Shown one piece after another: positions 39,961 to 47,677 of a stretch of DNA of 64,000 nt. The notes beneath the pieces are model-generated. The model saw only the letters and a program-made list of their open reading frames with translations, did not search any database and was not told the origin of the DNA. A program made the position numbers and the translations under genes. Where the stretch lies: positions 1 through 64,000 of the forward strand of contig JAEWKA010000006.1 of the NCBI GenBank assembly GCA_023386265.1, written 5' to 3'. The DNA is from Bacillota bacterium. Lineage in GTDB: Bacteria > Bacillota > Clostridia > Oscillospirales > Oscillospiraceae. The stretch's first letter is position 1. Each line of letters begins with the position of its first letter.

Positions 39961-40938
39961 ATGAAAAAGCCTTTATCTCTCGTTCTTGCACTTATGCTTA
40001 TCCTCAGCCTTGCCGCTTGCGGAGGGGGAGCAGCGAAGCCGTCTGACGCCGCAGGTTCGGTTGCGGAAGAAGTCAAAGGCGTAACCATTCCCAATTTCTC
40101 GGTTACAGTAAACGGCGTTACAGTCGACCAGACCGCAATGGCGGCTTACCCGATGTATTCCGTGCAGGCTACCAGCACGAACAGCGCCGGCACCGAGTCC
40201 ACAAAGACCTATGTTGGCTTCGCAATGAGCGATGTTGTCAAAGCCGCGGGACTGACGGACTCTTACATTTGGCTTGAGGCAACAGCAGACGACGGCTACG
40301 CCGTCACAATCAAGGATGACGCAGTTCTTGCGCCCACAACGCTTTTGGCTATGACCGAAGACGGCAAACCCTTTGCCACCTCTCCCTGGCTTGCTCCCTG
40401 CGCCTCAGAGACCTCAGGCGACTATCTCAAGGGCTGTGTCTCCCTTCTTGTGAACACCACCGAGGGCGCGCCCGAAGTCAGCGCCGCCCCTGCCTCTGAA
40501 AGCAGTGCAGCTCCTGCAGCGGCAGGCGGGCTGCCCGAAATTCAGGACAAGACCGGCAAGGTCGAGTTTGCGGCATTTTCCTTCCTCGTAAACGGCACGG
40601 CAGTCACGAATGATACGCTGAAGGATCTCCACGTTTACAAAATTACCGTAAGCGTAACAGACAAGTCAGGTGCTGTTTCAGAGTCCACCTACGCCGGCTA
40701 CAAGCTGGCTGACGTGCTGACCGCCTGTGGTGTTACATCTCCCGCCTCCGTAACTGTCAAGGCCAATGACGGCTATGAGACACAGCTCAACGCTAAACTG
40801 ATTTCGAGCGAGTATACACTCGTCGCAATCGAAAAGGACAAGACTGTCGGCGAGGACGGTACAATCTGGGTAGCCCCCTGCACCGAAACCGCTTCCAAGA
40901 GTTACTGCAAGCTGGTCACCGAAATAACTGCGAAGTAA
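39961..40938 (+). CDS. Lipoprotein with two molybdopterin-domain-like modules
   Basis: A 325-residue lipoprotein (signal peptide with lipobox SLAACG). It consists of two repeats of about 120 residues joined by an Ala/Ser/Pro/Glu-rich linker near residues 158-180. Each repeat has VNGT/V-x-V near its start, Y-V/A-G-F/Y-x-M/L-x-DV, a V-x-A-DGY or A-NDGY strand, and a W-L/V-APC motif near its end, each W-x-APC supplying one Cys. The fold resembles the modules of the 1042-residue protein. The ATG at 39961 is preferred over that at 39955, with AAAGGAA upstream. Function unknown; it may be a smaller partner in the surface system. Confidence 0.75.
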   Translation: MKKPLSLVLALMLILSLAACGGGAAKPSDAAGSVAEEVKGVTIPNFSVTVNGVTVDQTAMAAYPMYSVQATSTNSAGTESTKTYVGFAMSDVVKAAGLTDSYIWLEATADDGYAVTIKDDAVLAPTTLLAMTEDGKPFATSPWLAPCASETSGDYLKGCVSLLVNTTEGAPEVSAAPASESSAAPAAAGGLPEIQDKTGKVEFAAFSFLVNGTAVTNDTLKDLHVYKITVSVTDKSGAVSESTYAGYKLADVLTACGVTSPASVTVKANDGYETQLNAKLISSEYTLVAIEKDKTVGEDGTIWVAPCTETASKSYCKLVTEITAK

Positions 40939-40956
40939 TAAATAGACTAAGATAAA

Positions 40957-40985
40957 ATATGGCGGGCGCGTTGCGCCCGCCATAT
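40957..40985 (+). terminator. GC-rich hairpin after the two-module lipoprotein
   Basis: ATATGGCGGGCGC (40957-40969) pairs perfectly with GCGCCCGCCATAT (40973-40985). There is no T run, so it may be an RNA end-protection structure or partial terminator before the rhodanese-like gene. Confidence 0.6.
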
Positions 40986-41013
40986 CCCGATTTTCCATTA
41001 AGGGGTGGCACTC

Positions 41014-41694
41014 ATGAAAAAGCTTCCCTTTTTCCTCGCTCTCGTAATGCTTTTCGCCCTGCTCTCCGCCTGCGGCACTTCGGCGCAAAAGTCTCTGCTG
41101 GCAGCTGACCCGGACTTGGATAGTCAGTTCGGCGTGGACAGGAATATTAATATCGACACCATCGACAACTGGCTTGGCCGCGACGATGTGGTCTATCGGG
41201 ATGTGCGCATGCTCTTCGACCCTGCGGACTACGCGGCAATCGGCGGCGACGCGGATCTGACACTCACCATTGAGGGTTTCAAAATCGTGCCTTATCCCTA
41301 TATTGCCACTTTGCAGACACTTCCCGTTTCCGGAGCCTACAGCGGTGACTGCCTTTTCGAGGTGACTTGGGGGGATGATGGCTCAGTAGTCTCCGCAGAG
41401 CCGAATTATGAGGAATCCCTGATGATATTTGAGGAGCTTTTTCCAAAGGACAAAGCAATTTTTCTAATGTGCGGAGGAGGAGGTTATTCTGGCATGATGA
41501 AGTCACTGCTGATTTTCCTCGGCTGGGATGCATCAAAACTGTACAACATAGGCGCTAACTGGAGCTACAAGGGCGAGCACTCGCTGGAGCTCATCATCTA
41601 TCCTGAGGATGCCGACGGCGATAAAATCTATGCCACCTGGCGCGCCGACTATGCCTATATTGATTTTACGCGTCTGCATTCCATCGGTAAATAA
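41014..41694 (+). CDS. Lipoprotein with rhodanese-like domain
   Basis: A 226-residue lipoprotein (lipobox ALLSAC, Cys20). Residues about 48-190 look like a rhodanese domain: DNWLGRDDVVYRDVRMLFD at its start, and a loop at Cys153 (IFLMCGGGGYSGMMKS) followed by LLIFLGWDASKLYNIGANWSY, matching the usual C-x5-R-active loop then LGY/W-V-x-x-L-x-GG. The final Arg of that loop is absent. Extracytoplasmic rhodanese domains are uncommon, so it may bind or transfer sulfur outside the cell, perhaps for a sulfur ligand of the metal. I chose the ATG at 41014 (GGGG eight bases upstream) over GTG at 41005. Confidence 0.75.
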   Translation: MKKLPFFLALVMLFALLSACGTSAQKSLLAADPDLDSQFGVDRNINIDTIDNWLGRDDVVYRDVRMLFDPADYAAIGGDADLTLTIEGFKIVPYPYIATLQTLPVSGAYSGDCLFEVTWGDDGSVVSAEPNYEESLMIFEELFPKDKAIFLMCGGGGYSGMMKSLLIFLGWDASKLYNIGANWSYKGEHSLELIIYPEDADGDKIYATWRADYAYIDFTRLHSIGK

Positions 41695-41696
41695 TT

Positions 41697-42278
41697 ATGA
41701 GAAGCATAAAATTACTGTCGCTAATTCTTGCTGTCCTGCTCTTCGCGGGCTGTAATTCGTCCTCAACGGAGCATAAGGACACATTCGCCGAATTTACCTA
41801 CACTCACTATTCCTCCGGCGGAACTCCGGAGAAATACTCCGCAGTCATTCTTTTTGAGCAGTCCTGCTCAACCTTCACGGCGTATCAGGTGGCTTTCGCC
41901 TCCTGTACCTGCCGCGATCCGCTGGTCAGCTATTTATCTGTCTGCTATGTGGAGCTTCTAAACACAAAGCAATCTTCGGGAGAGGCAGCTATACGCACCA
42001 TCACTTTCGGAAACAACATGGGGCTCTACGGCGACAGCAACCCGAACTACTATATATCCGACTATACCGAGGAATATATGGACGAAAACTTTATCCAACG
42101 CCTTGTCGGCGCTTCAAGGAACGATTTTGACGACTGGAAGGGCTACGGCAGCCAGCTTTCCAGCTTAGATACGGACGCCGTGTCCGGTGCAACAGTCACC
42201 ACCTCAAATGTGACCTCCATGCTCAAGTCCTTGTTTCAATATCACGCTGATAAGTATTACGGGGAGAAAAGTAAATGA
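41697..42278 (+). CDS. FMN-binding lipoprotein with flavinylation motif
   Basis: A 193-residue lipoprotein (lipobox LLFAGC, Cys19). Near its end, DTDAVSGATVTTSNV (Thr166 in SGAT) is the covalent flavin attachment motif recognised by the transferase ApbE in FMN-binding domains such as RnfG. The domain preceding it is diverged, with Cys57, Cys70, Cys72 and Cys83 in a CST...SCTC pattern that could be a disulfide or bind metal. It would carry FMN on the cell surface and pass electrons to or from the neighbouring proteins. It is coupled to the previous gene (two-base gap, no good ribosome binding site) and overlaps the next by four bases. No apbE gene is in the window. Confidence 0.8.
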   Translation: MRSIKLLSLILAVLLFAGCNSSSTEHKDTFAEFTYTHYSSGGTPEKYSAVILFEQSCSTFTAYQVAFASCTCRDPLVSYLSVCYVELLNTKQSSGEAAIRTITFGNNMGLYGDSNPNYYISDYTEEYMDENFIQRLVGASRNDFDDWKGYGSQLSSLDTDAVSGATVTTSNVTSMLKSLFQYHADKYYGEKSK

Positions 42279-42799
42279 AAAACATCTTTCTGACGGGTGA
42301 TGTAGGAGTTGGTAAATCAACTGTAATACAGAAGATTCTCTCTCTGCTGCCCTCCACTGAGTGCGGCGGTTTCCGCACGGTCAGCGCGACGCCGATTACG
42401 AAAGGCACAATCTTGGATGTTTTCATTGAGAAGGCTTGGGAGCGGACCCCGCACGACACTGAGCATATCGTCGGCTCACGCCTGAGTGATGGTCACTTTA
42501 GCTCCTACCCATCTGTTTTTGACTCAATCGGGACTTCCATTCTAGCGTCGTGTCCCATTAATGCGAAGCTTATTATAATGGACGAACTGGGCTTGATGGA
42601 GTCAGACGCAAAGCTGTTTCGAAAAGCCGTCATGGACGTGCTGGACGGACCTCTTCCCGTACTCGGTGTCATCAAACCTAAGCACTCCGATTTTCTCGAT
42701 GCTATTCGCGCTCACGAGCGCAGCGAAATTTTCAAGGTCACAGTGGATAACCGCGAGGCACTTCCCATCGTTCTCTCTGAGCTACTTTTTCATGATTAA
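42275..42799 (+). CDS. THEP1-like nucleoside-triphosphatase
   Basis: A 174-residue P-loop NTPase with GDVGVGKST at residues 8-16 and Walker B LIIMDELGLMESDAKLFRKA, the pattern of the THEP1/NTPase_1 family. The family hydrolyses ATP and GTP in vitro; its cell role is unknown, though members are often found beside metal-cofactor genes. It overlaps the FMN-binding gene by four bases and precedes a ferredoxin gene by 83 bases. In this setting a link to metal-cofactor handling is a guess. Confidence 0.82.
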   Translation: MKNIFLTGDVGVGKSTVIQKILSLLPSTECGGFRTVSATPITKGTILDVFIEKAWERTPHDTEHIVGSRLSDGHFSSYPSVFDSIGTSILASCPINAKLIIMDELGLMESDAKLFRKAVMDVLDGPLPVLGVIKPKHSDFLDAIRAHERSEIFKVTVDNREALPIVLSELLFHD

Positions 42800-42881
42800 A
42801 TGGGCGATTTATACTCATCTGATTCTAGAATAAAAAGCGATGTTAAGGCAATACTAGTTCAAAAAGAGAGGTTATTTTATT

Positions 42882-43070
42882 ATGAAAGCTTTTATTGAAA
42901 GAAGCGGTTGTATTTCCTGCGGGCTCTGCGCCGCAACCTGCCCCGAGGTGTTTCAGATGGCCGACGACGGTTTGGCGGAAGTGATAGTCGATGAGGTGCC
43001 GGAAGAGCATGAGGACCACGTGGTAGAGGCTCGGGACGGCTGTCCGGTTTCCGTTATTTCCGTTGATTAG
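42882..43070 (+). CDS. Single-cluster ferredoxin
   Basis: A 62-residue ferredoxin with CISCGLCAATCP (Cys10, 13, 16, 20) and a final Cys in DGCPVSVI (about residue 54), the pattern of monocluster [4Fe-4S] ferredoxins. It is the last gene of the plus-strand block, followed by a terminator. It may pass electrons between cytoplasmic enzymes (for example AOR) and the surface flavoprotein; this is inferred from position. Confidence 0.9.
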   Translation: MKAFIERSGCISCGLCAATCPEVFQMADDGLAEVIVDEVPEEHEDHVVEARDGCPVSVISVD

Positions 43071-43100
43071 CGCTCTACAAAAGTAATATTAAATAGGAAA

Positions 43101-43127
43101 AAGCGGCTCATTTCAAATGAGCCGCTT
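43101..43127. terminator. Bidirectional terminator between ferredoxin and BrkB-like gene
   Basis: AAGCGGCTCATTT pairs with AAATGAGCCGCTT, almost loopless, with T-rich sequence on both sides. It separates the two convergent genes and overlaps the end of the BrkB-like gene. Confidence 0.8.
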
Positions 43128-43985
43128 CCTCTTATGTTTTTTTATTCCGCCGTCAGGCTTCTCCGGCCTGTGCCGCCGCATTACCACATTCAGAGCATTT
43201 CCCATAATTAGTATCTGTCCACAGATATAAATCCAGAGCATAAACACAATTACAGACGCTAGTGAGCCATATATAAGAGGGTATTTCGTAAACATACTGA
43301 TAAACCACGAAAACAGCACGCTGACAAGAACCAGAATAGCCGAGGCGGTCAGCGCGCCGGGAAAGATAGTGTTGTGTATATCTGCCGGTGCTGTTATGCG
43401 GTATAAGCCGTATATAATCAGTACGAATATGACCAGCATCAGCGGGAACTTGAGCAAATTCCAGACCTGCAGTCCGGCAACGATGGGAAAAATACCACCG
43501 ATGTAATTGAACAGCCAGTTGCCCGTGATCATTACAATAATTGAAAAATAAATTGCCGCCATAAAGATGAGCGAAAAGACAAAGCTGAAAAGCAGGGCAA
43601 ATATCCCGCGGAAGCGTGCGGCTCCTTGAATATCTCCCATAATTGCGTGTAACGAACGAAATGCCGCGGCGGATGTCGTCGCCATACCGATTATGCCCGC
43701 AGTCAGCAGCGTGTTGTTGTTATGGGTCGTAACATATTGCAGATAATCGGTGATGATGTCCAGCGTTTCGGAAGGGATGAAGCCCTCGAGCGCATCAATC
43801 GTGACATTGATACCGGGCAGAAACCACGCAAGCATAGCATGGATGCAAATAAGCGTCGGGAAAATAGAGAGTGTCATAAAATAAGAAAGCTCCGCCGATG
43901 ACCGTGAAACGCGGTTTTTAACGTATATCTCGATGAGCTCTTCAATACTAGCCAATATTCGGTTTTTTGCTCTCGGCTTTTCCAT
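43113..43985 (-). CDS. YihY/BrkB-family membrane protein
   Basis: A 290-residue protein with about six membrane helices and the family motifs SRSSAELSYFMTLSIFPTLI and ATTSAAAFRSLHAIMGDI, ending LASVIVFMLWIYICGQIL. The C-terminus is very basic. Members (formerly RNase BN or BrkB) have no settled function. It lies downstream of ftsZ on the same strand after a hairpin. Confidence 0.88.
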   Translation of the reverse strand: MEKPRAKNRILASIEELIEIYVKNRVSRSSAELSYFMTLSIFPTLICIHAMLAWFLPGINVTIDALEGFIPSETLDIITDYLQYVTTHNNNTLLTAGIIGMATTSAAAFRSLHAIMGDIQGAARFRGIFALLFSFVFSLIFMAAIYFSIIVMITGNWLFNYIGGIFPIVAGLQVWNLLKFPLMLVIFVLIIYGLYRITAPADIHNTIFPGALTASAILVLVSVLFSWFISMFTKYPLIYGSLASVIVFMLWIYICGQILIMGNALNVVMRRHRPEKPDGGIKKHKRKRLI

Positions 43986-44036
43986 ATCTATCCTCCTCCA
44001 AATCAGCAGTTCTTGAAACCGTTCTGCAAAATTTAG

Positions 44037-44070
44037 AAGCTCCCCCCGCCACCATAGGCAGAGGGAGCTT
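44037..44070 (-). terminator. Terminator of ftsZ
   Basis: On the minus strand AAGCTCCCTCTGCC pairs with GGCGGGGGGAGCTT (14 pairs, two G-U) around a six-base loop. The T tail is weak (CTAAATTTTG). Confidence 0.75.
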
Positions 44071-44087
44071 TATAAAGTTTATGCAGA

Positions 44088-45203
44088 TTATTTGGAGTTA
44101 AAGATTTTAAATATGCTATCGAAGGGGTCTTCTTCCTTTTTCTGTCCTTCGGGCTGCTTTCCGGCCATTTCAGAAGCCGCAGAGAAGAGTCCCTGAGTTT
44201 TTTCGGACTCGCGTTCCTTCTTTGCTTCTCCCGCTTTCTTGACAGGGCCGTCGTCAAAGCCGGTTGCGATGACAGTCACGCGGATCTCATCATCCATCGT
44301 ATCGTCAAACGTTGCGCCAAAAATGATGTTTGCTTCGGGATGGGCAGCCGCCTGAACGAGGTTTGCCGCAGCTTCAACATCTTCAAGACCCATGTCCATG
44401 GAGCCTGTGATATTGATAAGGACGCCTCTTGCGCCGTCGATTGAGGTTTCCATGAGTGGGCTTGCAACTGCCATACGGGCAGCGTCTTCCGCCTTGCCCT
44501 TGCCGACTGCATGTCCGACGCCCATGTGAGCAAAACCCGCGTCCTTCATAATGGTTGTAACATCGGCGAAGTCAAGGTTAATGAAACCTGTGTTTTTAAT
44601 AAGGTCAGAGATGCTTGTAACAGCCTGATGCAGGACATCGTCAGCAATCTCGAAAGCATTTGCAAAGGTTACGCGCTGATCGGTGGCGAATTTAAGACGG
44701 TCGTTGGGGATTATAAGCAGTGAATCGACTTTTCCAAGCAGGTCGTTAATACCCTGTTTCGCCTGATCCATCCTGCGCTTGCCCTCAAAGCTGAAAGGCT
44801 TTGTGACAACGCCGACAGTAAGTATTCCGGATTCGCGCGCAATATCCGCAACGATGGGAGCTGCTCCCGTTCCGGTTCCTCCGCCCATACCGCCAGTGAT
44901 GAACACCATATCGGCGTCCTCAAAGCTTTTGGCGATATTGTTGCGGCTTTCTTCCGCGCTGCGCTTGCCGATCTCGGGATCAGAGCCCGCACCCTGTCCA
45001 TGAGTCAGCTTCTCGCCAATCTGTATCTTTTGCGTAGCGCTGGAAACAGAAAGGGCTTGTTTGTCCGTATTTATGGCGATGAACTCAACGCCCTTCGTTC
45101 CGGATTTAACCATTCTGTTGACAACATTGTTTCCCGCTCCGCCAACACCAACGACTTTTATAGTAACAACATTTTCGGGACCGGTTTCAAGCTGAAACGA
45201 CAT
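44088..45203 (-). CDS. ftsZ: Cell division protein FtsZ
   Basis: FtsZ is the tubulin-like GTPase that forms the division ring. The 371-residue protein has the standard motifs: VVGVGGAGNNVVNRMV, FITGGMGGGTGTGAAP (the tubulin signature), IIPNDRLKFATDQRVTF, NLDFADVTTIMKDAGFAHMG. The C-terminal peptide ends EEDPFDSIFKIF, a typical partner-binding tail. I chose ATG 45203 because GGGAGG is eight bases upstream, while the longer frame from 45305 runs through the promoter. ftsA is not beside it. Confidence 0.97.
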   Translation of the reverse strand: MSFQLETGPENVVTIKVVGVGGAGNNVVNRMVKSGTKGVEFIAINTDKQALSVSSATQKIQIGEKLTHGQGAGSDPEIGKRSAEESRNNIAKSFEDADMVFITGGMGGGTGTGAAPIVADIARESGILTVGVVTKPFSFEGKRRMDQAKQGINDLLGKVDSLLIIPNDRLKFATDQRVTFANAFEIADDVLHQAVTSISDLIKNTGFINLDFADVTTIMKDAGFAHMGVGHAVGKGKAEDAARMAVASPLMETSIDGARGVLINITGSMDMGLEDVEAAANLVQAAAHPEANIIFGATFDDTMDDEIRVTVIATGFDDGPVKKAGEAKKERESEKTQGLFSAASEMAGKQPEGQKKEEDPFDSIFKIFNSK

Positions 45204-45276
45204 ATTCATAGCCTCCCATGTTTTATCAATCTGAACATAATTATACAGTTCAGGCAATTTTCTAATTATTCGCTTT

Positions 45277-45305
45277 ATTTTATAACGAATTTTGCTGTAG
45301 GTCAA
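45277..45305 (-). promoter_or_regulatory. Sigma-A promoter of ftsZ
   Basis: On the minus strand TTGACC (45305-45300) and TAAAAT (45282-45277) are spaced by 17 bases. This lies 74 bases before the chosen ATG of ftsZ and separates its expression from ftsQ. Confidence 0.75.
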
Positions 45306-45388
45306 GTATTCTTTGCAAATATGTTATGTGAACTAAAAAATTATTTTAGTGTTTTGTACATTTTTATGCCGAAGTGTGGCCGATTTCA

Positions 45389-46150
45389 TCAAAACGGGCT
45401 GAATTGAGCCTTCTTATCTTGCGAAAGGTCGATTATGCCCGTGTCGTCTGAGTCAAGTTTCTGGACAACATTCAGTAATAGTTCAAACTTGTAATCCAGG
45501 TTTTCGTCGGCTCCGAGTTTGACCGTATACCTTTTATTCAGATAGTCGAACTCCGCGTTTAAAACGTTGCTCAGGTCGACGCCGCCGACATCTGAAATCA
45601 TACCGTTTGCCGACATCGCGGCGAGTATTCCTTTTAGAAAATCCAGTTTGGGCTTGTCCGCTTGCGCGGTCGAGACGGTGTCTCCTTTTTTCGGTTTTAC
45701 TGCGGAAAGTCCCTTCACCTTAACGTGAGACTCCGCATCCTGCGTCGCGCATTCTTCCAAAAGTCTGCAATTTTGGTCAATCAACCAGAGACCGGAATCG
45801 GTTTCGATTACGGCGGCAACTCCGCTTTCCGAAACCGTTATTACAACCGTATTCGGTAGCTTTCGGCTGACTTTGACATCGCCGATGTATATCAATTTCG
45901 AGTATATCTTTTTTGCGGCCGCCTCACGGTTTATGAACATGAGGTTGTCCCCATCCTTGAGTCCAGACGCCGCAACTATTTCATCCTTCGTATAGCGTCC
46001 TGCGCCGCTAACCTCGATATCCGACACGCGAAAGAAAACGCTCATGCCGAACACCAGCGCGGCGCAGATTACTATGAACGAGACAGAGCTGAAAACAAAG
46101 CTTCTAGCTCCGCTGTTTTTTTGTTTTTTCTTCTTTTGTTGGGTGGCCAT
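45389..46150 (-). CDS. ftsQ: Cell division protein FtsQ/DivIB
   Basis: A 253-residue protein with a Lys-rich cytoplasmic end, one membrane helix (about 22-44, FVFSSVSFIVICAALVFGMS), a POTRA domain starting FFRVSDIEVSGAGRYTKDEI, and a FtsQ/DivIB beta domain with GVAAVIETDSGLWLIDQNCRLLE. It joins the division complex with the FtsL-like protein. The ATG at 46150 with GGGAGG five bases upstream is preferred over 46162. It is downstream of murA and 186 bases upstream of ftsZ. Confidence 0.9.
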   Translation of the reverse strand: MATQQKKKKQKNSGARSFVFSSVSFIVICAALVFGMSVFFRVSDIEVSGAGRYTKDEIVAASGLKDGDNLMFINREAAAKKIYSKLIYIGDVKVSRKLPNTVVITVSESGVAAVIETDSGLWLIDQNCRLLEECATQDAESHVKVKGLSAVKPKKGDTVSTAQADKPKLDFLKGILAAMSANGMISDVGGVDLSNVLNAEFDYLNKRYTVKLGADENLDYKFELLLNVVQKLDSDDTGIIDLSQDKKAQFSPF

Positions 46151-46182
46151 TTTTCCTCCCATATCTGAACGTAGGCTTCAAA

Positions 46183-46202
46183 GGCTCAGTTAAACCTGAG
46201 CC
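46183..46202 (-). terminator. Small hairpin between murA and ftsQ
   Basis: GGCTCAG pairs with CTGAGCC around TTAAAC (read on the plus strand). On the minus strand TTTGAAG follows, so termination would be partial. Confidence 0.5.
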
Positions 46203-46252
46203 CGCCGTTTAGTTGGAGATATAAATTTACTCCGGTAAAGACGTGCTTACGG

Positions 46253-47527
46253 TTACACTACTGATGCAAGGGTTTCGGGGTCAAAGCTGACATCCGCACC
46301 CAGACTCAAAAGCATTTTGTCAAAATCGTCATACCCGCGCACGACGTGCCCCGTGTCATATACGGTCGTGAGTCCTCTTGCTCCCAAAGCCGCCGTGATG
46401 AGGGCAGCGCCTCCGCGAAGGTCGGCTGCCGTGACAGGTGCGCCAATAAGTTCATTTACTCCCGTTACAACGGCGACTCTGCCGACGACGCTGATATCCG
46501 CGCCAAATCTCAGAAGCTCCGGAACGTGACGGTAGCGGTTTTCAAATATGTTCTCTGTGAATACCGTCGTTCCCGCTGCTTTCAGTGACGCGGCCATTAA
46601 AAGCGGCTGGGCGTCGGTCGGAAAGCCTGGATAAGGGCGGGTCACAATCGGTCTCGGCGCGTGCAGTTTGCCGTCCGAGCTTATTTTAACAGATGTCGAT
46701 CTGCGCTCAATTTCACAGCCCATGGATTCCAAAACAGATGTTACGGTTTCAAAATACGTCGGTACGACACCCTTTAGCGTCACACAGCCACCGGCGGACG
46801 CTGTAGCGCAAAGCGCCGTCGCGGAAACAATGCGATCTGTCATAACCCTGTGCCCAATCTTTTCCTGCGGTACAAAACCGCTGATTGTTATGGTCGATGA
46901 ACCTGCGCCTGTAATTTCGGCTCCTAGCTTGCGCAGAAAATCCTGCAGGTCAATTATTTCGGGTTCCTTTGCGGCGTTTGTGATAACTGTTTCTCCCTCG
47001 GCTCCGCAAGCGGCAAGCATTGCGTTCTCCGTCGCGCCGACGCTGGGGAAGGAAAGATTTATCCTTGCGCCCTTGAGTCCCTTGTCACGGCAGTATAGGC
47101 TTCCGCCCTGCTCGCTGATTTCGGCTCCGAGGCTCCGAAGTGCCTCCAGATGTAAATCGATGGGTCTGGCTCCGAGTTCGCAGCCTCCCGGATAGGAAAG
47201 TGCTGCCTCATGAGCGCGGGCCAAAATGGCGCCCAAAAAAATAACGGACGAGCGCATTTCGCGCATAAGATCATGAGGAATGTCCGTTCGGTTCATCCCC
47301 CTTGAGTCAATCCAGACCGTATCCCCGTCACGCTCCGCCTTACAGCCCAGATGCCGCAAAATAGCCATTGCCGCTTCGACATCGCTGAGCTGCGGACAGT
47401 TCAGCAGTTCAGTCTCGCAGCCGGTTATGATCGCCGCCGCCATAATGGGAAGCACCGCGTTCTTTGATCCTTGTATTCTAATATCGCCAAAAAGCTTTTT
47501 TCCGCCCGAAACTTTCCAAACGCTCAT
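46253..47527 (-). CDS. murA: UDP-N-acetylglucosamine 1-carboxyvinyltransferase MurA
   Basis: MurA makes the first committed precursor of peptidoglycan from UDP-GlcNAc and phosphoenolpyruvate. At 424 residues it has GSKNAVLPIMAAAI near the start, the active-site Cys116 in YPGGCELGARP, the loop MTDRIVSAT, and FPTDAQPLLMAASLKA. The Cys indicates a fosfomycin-sensitive type. It lies between murG and ftsQ in the division cluster. Confidence 0.97.
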   Translation of the reverse strand: MSVWKVSGGKKLFGDIRIQGSKNAVLPIMAAAIITGCETELLNCPQLSDVEAAMAILRHLGCKAERDGDTVWIDSRGMNRTDIPHDLMREMRSSVIFLGAILARAHEAALSYPGGCELGARPIDLHLEALRSLGAEISEQGGSLYCRDKGLKGARINLSFPSVGATENAMLAACGAEGETVITNAAKEPEIIDLQDFLRKLGAEITGAGSSTITISGFVPQEKIGHRVMTDRIVSATALCATASAGGCVTLKGVVPTYFETVTSVLESMGCEIERRSTSVKISSDGKLHAPRPIVTRPYPGFPTDAQPLLMAASLKAAGTTVFTENIFENRYRHVPELLRFGADISVVGRVAVVTGVNELIGAPVTAADLRGGAALITAALGARGLTTVYDTGHVVRGYDDFDKMLLSLGADVSFDPETLASVV

Positions 47528-47677
47528 GTTTACCCCTCCGCACTGTGGATTTTACACGCCATACTATGCGGAAGCCGTAAAATGTGCTAATTCAAACTTC
47601 GGGCAAATATTATTTGCGTTTGAAAAGCGCTTGCGGGCCGCATTAATGGCCGGATTTATCCGTTGTGTGATTTGTCG

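Noticed and set aside
46668..47195. 175-codon plus-strand frame within murA
   Set aside because: Antisense shadow of murA; the murA reading has complete family motifs.
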